This document shows positions 60,065-64,000 of a stretch of DNA of 64,000 bases, piece by piece; the first letter of the stretch is position 1; each line of letters begins with the position of its first letter. Position numbers and translations under genes: made by a program. The notes beneath the pieces were generated by a model. The model made no database searches, had not been told where the DNA came from, and saw nothing but the letters and a program-made list of their open reading frames with translations. The stretch comes from Paenibacillus sp. (GTDB lineage: Bacteria > Bacillota > Bacilli > Paenibacillales > Paenibacillaceae), in the NCBI GenBank assembly GCA_023512345.1, contig JAILZT010000001.1:226084-290083 (forward strand), given 5' to 3'.

Positions 60065-61507
60065 TCATTCGTTAAGGACAATTCTAGATTTCAAGCTCTC
60101 CTTCATCGGATTCTCCATCGGTTTGATCGTTGCGAGCCGTTCGAGTTCCTTTTGGAACTGTCTTGAATTCGCTGCATCCTTTTTGTTCATTTTGGTAACC
60201 AAGCCTTCGGTCAGCTTATTATTATAAGTCCAGCCTGACTTTCCCTCCTCCCAGCGCATTAGATCATTCGCAAATACTGAATTATGTTCCTCATCATAAA
60301 AAACCTCCGAGATCCGCGTAAGCCGTTTCTTCCCCTCTTGGGCACTTTCTAAAATAAAAACAAGCTCGCAAGATTTCAGCGCTGAGATTAGATGTCCTTT
60401 TAAGCTCCCGCCAATTCGCGTAGATACGGCAAAAGCCCCCTGATACGGGATATCTTCAGAATCTACTGTGTGGAACGTACCGGTAATGCCGTCATAGCCT
60501 TTCTCACCGCTCCACAAGTAAAACTCCCATTCGTTATAGCGCATCTCAGTCATGTACAAAATATTCGGATCATGCCGCAGCGACTCTACCCCCACCTCCA
60601 TAAGCTCCTCATTCGTGGCTTGGATTGGAATAATTCGGTGCCCTTTTATTTGATAGGGGAGTATCGATTCCGGATGTTTTTCGATCATAACAACCCCCAT
60701 GCAAGAGGAGGAACCTAGCAGTTGTTCGCCAACTATTGTGTTGGCAAAGGTTGTTTTCCCTGATCCAACAGCACCTGCAATTATCGTATTGCGAAACGTT
60801 CCTGCAAGCGCCCTGATTAGTTCAACCGCCTCTGCTGGGATGCATTCGGTGCCCGCCTGATCCTCCAAATCAAGAAACTCCACCACCTGCCGCCGCAGCG
60901 AAATCGTCGTAAACCCTTCCCATACCCGAGGGGATACCCAGATAGCCAGCCGAATGAATCGACCGGGCCAAAGTGGATCATCCATTTTGAACTCAACGGA
61001 AGGATTATCTTTATTCAGCTTTTTATTCTGATCACTTTTGAGCAAAGATCTCTTTAACTGTTCAACCCGATCCAGTGAGGGCATTTCGTACGGATACGCA
61101 ATAAATTGACCTCTATGGTTATAAAAGATTTGCCGTCCAATCATCTGCAGCCCCGTTGACTCACTATATGCTCGATCTGTAAACCAGCGGTACGCCGGAC
61201 CAAACCCCTTCCATTCGTGAAAAAGCGCCTCTGCCGCATTTTGATAAGCTTCCGGAACCTTGCCGGAAAATGGTGATTTTCGTAGATACTTCTCAATTTC
61301 GTTCATAAAAAAGCTAACCGCCTGTGGGTCGCCTATGAGCGCCTTGGCATTAAGTTCGAAATAGTACTCATCCTCCCTTTCAAGACCGATACTCATATCT
61401 CTTTTCATTTGCTGCAGAAAAATATTAAAATCCTCTTTACCAGGTTTTTGGTTCCTCAGCATACTCTGCTTAAGAGAAAATGGGCGAGACTGTTCAATTA
61501 GGTTCAT
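60065..61507 (-). CDS. tadA: CpaF/TadA-type pilus motor ATPase
   Basis: 480-residue AAA-like secretion ATPase. Walker A is GAVGSGKT (residues 245-252), preceded by the N-terminal domain and by a DPLWPGRFIRLAIWVSPRVWEGFTTISLRR block; the Asp-box-like DPNILYMTEMRY and the His-rich GTFHTVDSEDIPYQGAFAVSTRI correspond to the CpaF family. It powers assembly or retraction of the pilus. The ATG overlaps the cpaE-like stop by 4 nt. It is long relative to many CpaF proteins because of an extra N-terminal region of about 170 residues. Confidence 0.87.
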   Translation of the reverse strand: MNLIEQSRPFSLKQSMLRNQKPGKEDFNIFLQQMKRDMSIGLEREDEYYFELNAKALIGDPQAVSFFMNEIEKYLRKSPFSGKVPEAYQNAAEALFHEWKGFGPAYRWFTDRAYSESTGLQMIGRQIFYNHRGQFIAYPYEMPSLDRVEQLKRSLLKSDQNKKLNKDNPSVEFKMDDPLWPGRFIRLAIWVSPRVWEGFTTISLRRQVVEFLDLEDQAGTECIPAEAVELIRALAGTFRNTIIAGAVGSGKTTFANTIVGEQLLGSSSCMGVVMIEKHPESILPYQIKGHRIIPIQATNEELMEVGVESLRHDPNILYMTEMRYNEWEFYLWSGEKGYDGITGTFHTVDSEDIPYQGAFAVSTRIGGSLKGHLISALKSCELVFILESAQEGKKRLTRISEVFYDEEHNSVFANDLMRWEEGKSGWTYNNKLTEGLVTKMNKKDAANSRQFQKELERLATIKPMENPMKESLKSRIVLNE

Positions 61508-62568
61508 TGAAATATTCCCTTCTTTTTGGTTTCCGGTACCAAACCCAGTGCTACAAGAAGAGAATGAATTTTTTCATCGACTTGCTGAAGATCTTTTTTA
61601 CCTAAAGGCAGACTGTCCTGAAAAGGTGGATAATACGGGATTTCCATTAAAATCTCACTGCCAAATCGCAGCGCCAGGTTTTTGGGAGAAATCATTTCCT
61701 CTACATTGCAGCGATTAATTATGAAGTTAAAATCATGCGGATGTAGATCCAGTTGACTGGCCAGCTCTAGAAGTGACTCCAGCCTGTATTGGTGCTTTGG
61801 ATGTGTGACCATCAAGCGCAACGCCGACCTTTGCATACCTACGTACCAAGCAGCGCTTTCGGGTATAGAACCAAAATCAGCAATAACCACTTCGGCATTC
61901 TCACCGGCTTTCGCTAACAAATACTGGATTTCGTCCTCTTGATAGTCCTGGGCGCTTAGAAAATCATAATTCCCTGGCATGTACAAATATCCATCCTGTT
62001 TAATGAACCCTTCAAAATCCACATCGCGAATCATCTTTCCTGTGAGCTTGGGTCGCAGCTGGTCGAGGCTAATTGAGGTTTTTCGGTCATAACCAGGATC
62101 GTATACATCCATTCCCAACAGAATCACCTTATGACCGGCCGCCGCTATTCGCCTTGCGAAGAGTTTGGCAGCTGTTGTACAGCCGATACCCGGTCCTGAA
62201 CCAAAGAAACCAATCAGATTGCTGCGTACCTCCCCCTCCTCTTCCAGAACAAATTGGATTTTCTCAATAATTCCTGATGCAGTCGTACGTGGTGGGAGAA
62301 AATGGATGTATTGGCTTTCGCAAAGCATATGTATCGCATGATAACCTTTCACCCCCTTCTGCAAATAAATATAAAATATAGTGGTGTTGTTATACTTAGA
62401 GCGCAATTCACGTAACTCAGGAACGGATACTTTATCACTCGTAACGATTAGAATATGACCATCTGTTTGCATAGGGTCTGGTAATACATTTTGAGTAATA
62501 ACTGTATACCCGGCATTTTTAATTTCGCTAATGGTTAACTGATCCATGCCATGACTGAATATTTTCAA
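61504..62568 (-). CDS. CpaE/TadZ-like MinD-family protein with atypical P-loop
   Basis: About 354 residues. An N-terminal receiver-like region (DGHILIVTSDKVSVPELRELRSKY) is followed by a MinD-type domain. The P-loop region reads GFFGSGPGIGCTTAAKLFA (residues 120-138): the lysine of the KGGxGKT motif is replaced by Cys130 and the signature lysine is missing, so ATP hydrolysis may be lost or altered. TadZ/CpaE proteins localise pilus assembly sites. TTG 62568 has GGAGG at about 10 nt; ATG 62577 abuts the ribosome binding site, a pattern like that of rbsB. Confidence 0.75.
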   Translation of the reverse strand: MKIFSHGMDQLTISEIKNAGYTVITQNVLPDPMQTDGHILIVTSDKVSVPELRELRSKYNNTTIFYIYLQKGVKGYHAIHMLCESQYIHFLPPRTTASGIIEKIQFVLEEEGEVRSNLIGFFGSGPGIGCTTAAKLFARRIAAAGHKVILLGMDVYDPGYDRKTSISLDQLRPKLTGKMIRDVDFEGFIKQDGYLYMPGNYDFLSAQDYQEDEIQYLLAKAGENAEVVIADFGSIPESAAWYVGMQRSALRLMVTHPKHQYRLESLLELASQLDLHPHDFNFIINRCNVEEMISPKNLALRFGSEILMEIPYYPPFQDSLPLGKKDLQQVDEKIHSLLVALGLVPETKKKGIFQ

Positions 62569-62586
62569 AGGATACATCCCTCCTTC

Positions 62587-63318
62587 CTATTCCACTCGTA
62601 CAATCCAAAGCTTATATCCCTGTTCTAAATACTGTTTCAGTTGTTGTCCGTCACTTTTCTTCAATTTCAATTCCGGTGAAGCCACCTTCCCGGTTGAGGT
62701 AATGCGGTTATTGTTATTGCCATGCTCGGTGTCCAAGACATCATTATTGTCCTCTGTACGGACATAGTTAACGGTAACGTTGATGAGAAAAGCTTGCTGC
62801 CCCAGCAGATCTAGCGGGTCAGGTTCACCCAATACCGTAGGCCCGCCCTCAACCTGAACATTACCTTTGAGCTTCTCCTCTTTAACCAAATAGACATCAA
62901 CCTTATCTCTGCTGCGTAAAGATCCGTTAATTCCATAGATAGCTTCTTTCGGAATAGGGAAAATCCCCTCATCCCGGGAAGGCTCCAGCTCACTCACATC
63001 AATTAAGGATTCCGTCAAAATACTTCCATTGGTTAGATTTACTTTCGTAACCTTATGTTCAACCTGAGAAATCTCTGTAATTACTGCTGAAGGAATATCC
63101 TTGGTCTGGACCGTATCCAAATAGAGATCAGATTCCTGAAGTTCATAGTTTTTAGGCAGGAGCTTCCCCTCCTCCACTTTCACTTTCACCACCGTTTGAG
63201 AGAGCACGTAAGGTTTGAAGTAAAGATCATATCCCAACAGGCCGCCGAACCCAGTAAATAGAATAAGAAATGCGAATATATAATTACGTTTTAACAGGTG
63301 ACCCCGCCTGAAAGACAA
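62587..63318 (-). CDS. CpaB/RcpC-like SAF-domain protein
   Basis: 243 residues. An N-terminal membrane anchor (RNYIFAFLILFTGFGGLLGYDLYF) is followed by a SAF/beta-clip domain (VVKVKVEEGKLLPKNYELQESDLYL, KVTKVNLTNGSILTESLI, GINGSLRSRDKVDVYLVKEE), the CpaB arrangement; the C-terminal part is variable and polar. In Gram-negative systems CpaB supports the secretin; in this Gram-positive genome its partner is unknown. TTG start with AAAGGAGG 7 nt upstream. First gene of the operon, with a free upstream region of about 230 bp. Confidence 0.75.
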   Translation of the reverse strand: MSFRRGHLLKRNYIFAFLILFTGFGGLLGYDLYFKPYVLSQTVVKVKVEEGKLLPKNYELQESDLYLDTVQTKDIPSAVITEISQVEHKVTKVNLTNGSILTESLIDVSELEPSRDEGIFPIPKEAIYGINGSLRSRDKVDVYLVKEEKLKGNVQVEGGPTVLGEPDPLDLLGQQAFLINVTVNYVRTEDNNDVLDTEHGNNNNRITSTGKVASPELKLKKSDGQQLKQYLEQGYKLWIVRVE

Positions 63319-63489
63319 CTCGCCGCCTCCTTTGAAACTTTATTTGTGTTAAATTAGCGCACAACAAAATGCACTTTGGCATGGATATCCAAAATGCTGG
63401 TAAAATGCTTTTTCACCTGTTATACGAAAGGGGTATTTGATTAGTGGGGAAAACCATGAGTAGGATGGATCTAGAGGAAAGAGAATACT

Positions 63490-63529
63490 CGGTGAAAAGA
63501 AATGAACTCTTCATTGCTTCTTTTCACCG
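63490..63529. other. Perfect hairpin between purU and the pilus operon
   Basis: CGGTGAAAAGAA pairs with TTCTTTTCACCG around a 16-nt loop; no U-tract on either side. It follows the purU stop on the minus strand and precedes the pilus operon. Confidence 0.6.
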
Positions 63530-63547
63530 AAATTCTATCTATAACGA

Positions 63548-64000
63548 TTAGTTAAAAACCACTGTTTTGTTGTGATGTACGAGAATGCGATCTTCGATAT
63601 GCCATTTCACAGCCCGTGCCAATACTACACGTTCAATGGTCCGGCCGATACGTTTCAGTTCCGTTACATCATCACTATGGCTCACACGCTGTACGTCCTG
63701 CTCGATAATCGGGCCTCCGTCCAGCTCTTCTGTAACATAGTGTGCTGTCGCACCAATAATTTTCACACCCCGCTGGTAAGCCTGCGCGTAGGGTTTGCCT
63801 CCAACAAAAGCCGGAAGGAAGGAATGATGAATATTGATAATCCGGTGACGGTAGTGCTCGATAAACGTTGGGGAGATGATCTGCATGTAACGAGCCAATA
63901 TAATGACGTCGATATTGTTGCCGATCACTTCTAGCTGCCGCTTCTCTGCTTCTGCCTTAGTATCTGCCGTAACAGGGATATGGTGATAAGGAATGCCAAA
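63548..64000 (-). CDS. purU: Formyltetrahydrofolate deformylase (partial, cut by right edge)
   Basis: C-terminal 150 residues of PurU, which splits 10-formyl-THF to formate and THF for purine synthesis. Visible family blocks: [84 protein letters not shown], in which the His of IHHSFLP and the Asp of ELDGGPI are the catalytic residues; the end [17 protein letters not shown] is standard. The N-terminal ACT part lies beyond the right edge. Confidence 0.93.
   Translation of the reverse strand, partial: FGIPYHHIPVTADTKAEAEKRQLEVIGNNIDVIILARYMQIISPTFIEHYRHRIINIHHSFLPAFVGGKPYAQAYQRGVKIIGATAHYVTEELDGGPIIEQDVQRVSHSDDVTELKRIGRTIERVVLARAVKWHIEDRILVHHNKTVVFN

Noticed and set aside
1..64000. Insertion sequences, prophage, tRNA or rRNA genes
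   Set aside because: No transposase, integrase, terminase or structural phage motif, and no tRNA or rRNA sequence, was recognised by reading either strand.

Overview
The window looks like a chromosomal segment of a low-to-mid GC Gram-positive bacterium, most probably Paenibacillus or a close relative. This is inferred from gene content (YqkE, YsnB, YycO and YdjM families, a DhaS-like regulator, LplJ-type lipoate ligase), strong purine-rich ribosome binding sites with frequent TTG and GTG starts, consensus sigma-A promoters, and dense U-tract terminators. No rRNA, tRNA, CRISPR array, transposase or phage gene was seen. Both ends cut genes: a sugar ABC permease on the left and purU on the right.

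Layout. 1-3365: a leftward rbsB-rbsA-rbsC-type sugar importer with a consensus promoter, an operator-like palindrome and a cre-like site. 3.4-5.1 kb: two unknown genes and a frameshifted DhaS-like TetR gene. 5.2-19.9 kb: mostly housekeeping and accessory genes: a divergent oleate hydratase, DsbA/FrnE, two glycosyltransferases, ApbE, HAD, YfcE-type phosphoesterase, GNAT, SDR, a second-type ClpP, an ECF-like sigma factor, an M24 peptidase and a chemotaxis receptor. 20-31.2 kb: cobalamin assembly and salvage in two leftward operons (cobD-cbiZ-cbiB-cobC and cobT-cobU-cobS-cobQ), separated by a MocR regulator/aminotransferase pair and by a 720-bp spacer with a degenerate short repeat and four palindromic hairpins. 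31.3-37.8 kb: lipoate ligase, YdjM, EamA transporter, HAD, an unknown lipoprotein pair, GNAT and an MBL hydrolase. 38-41.7 kb: a sulfate ABC importer (cysT-cysW-cysA-sbp). 42-49.9 kb: YjbQ, TetR, YigZ, pgi, a GarR-like dehydrogenase, ppnP, transketolase and a YycO-like protein.

49.97-63.3 kb is the most distinctive part: a 13-kb leftward, apparently single operon encoding a divergent Tad/Flp-type pilus or secretion machine. In transcription order it holds a CpaB-like SAF protein, a CpaE-like MinD-family protein whose P-loop lysine is replaced, the CpaF/TadA ATPase, TadB- and TadC-like membrane proteins, two very short pilin-like peptides (one frameshifted in an A7 tract), two TadE-like pseudopilins, a small secreted protein, and two large secreted proteins built from PKD/Ig-like repeats. 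No prepilin peptidase and no cell-wall sorting signal is present in the operon. The coupling of the pilus motor with the two giant repeat proteins suggests a dedicated surface or export system.

Translational coupling through 4-nt ATGA overlaps is frequent (rbsA/rbsC, cobT/cobU, cobU/cobS, cbiB/cobC, cysT/cysW, the 66-aa protein/lipoprotein pair, cpaE/tadA). All functional assignments come from reading motifs and remembered family features; no database search was run.
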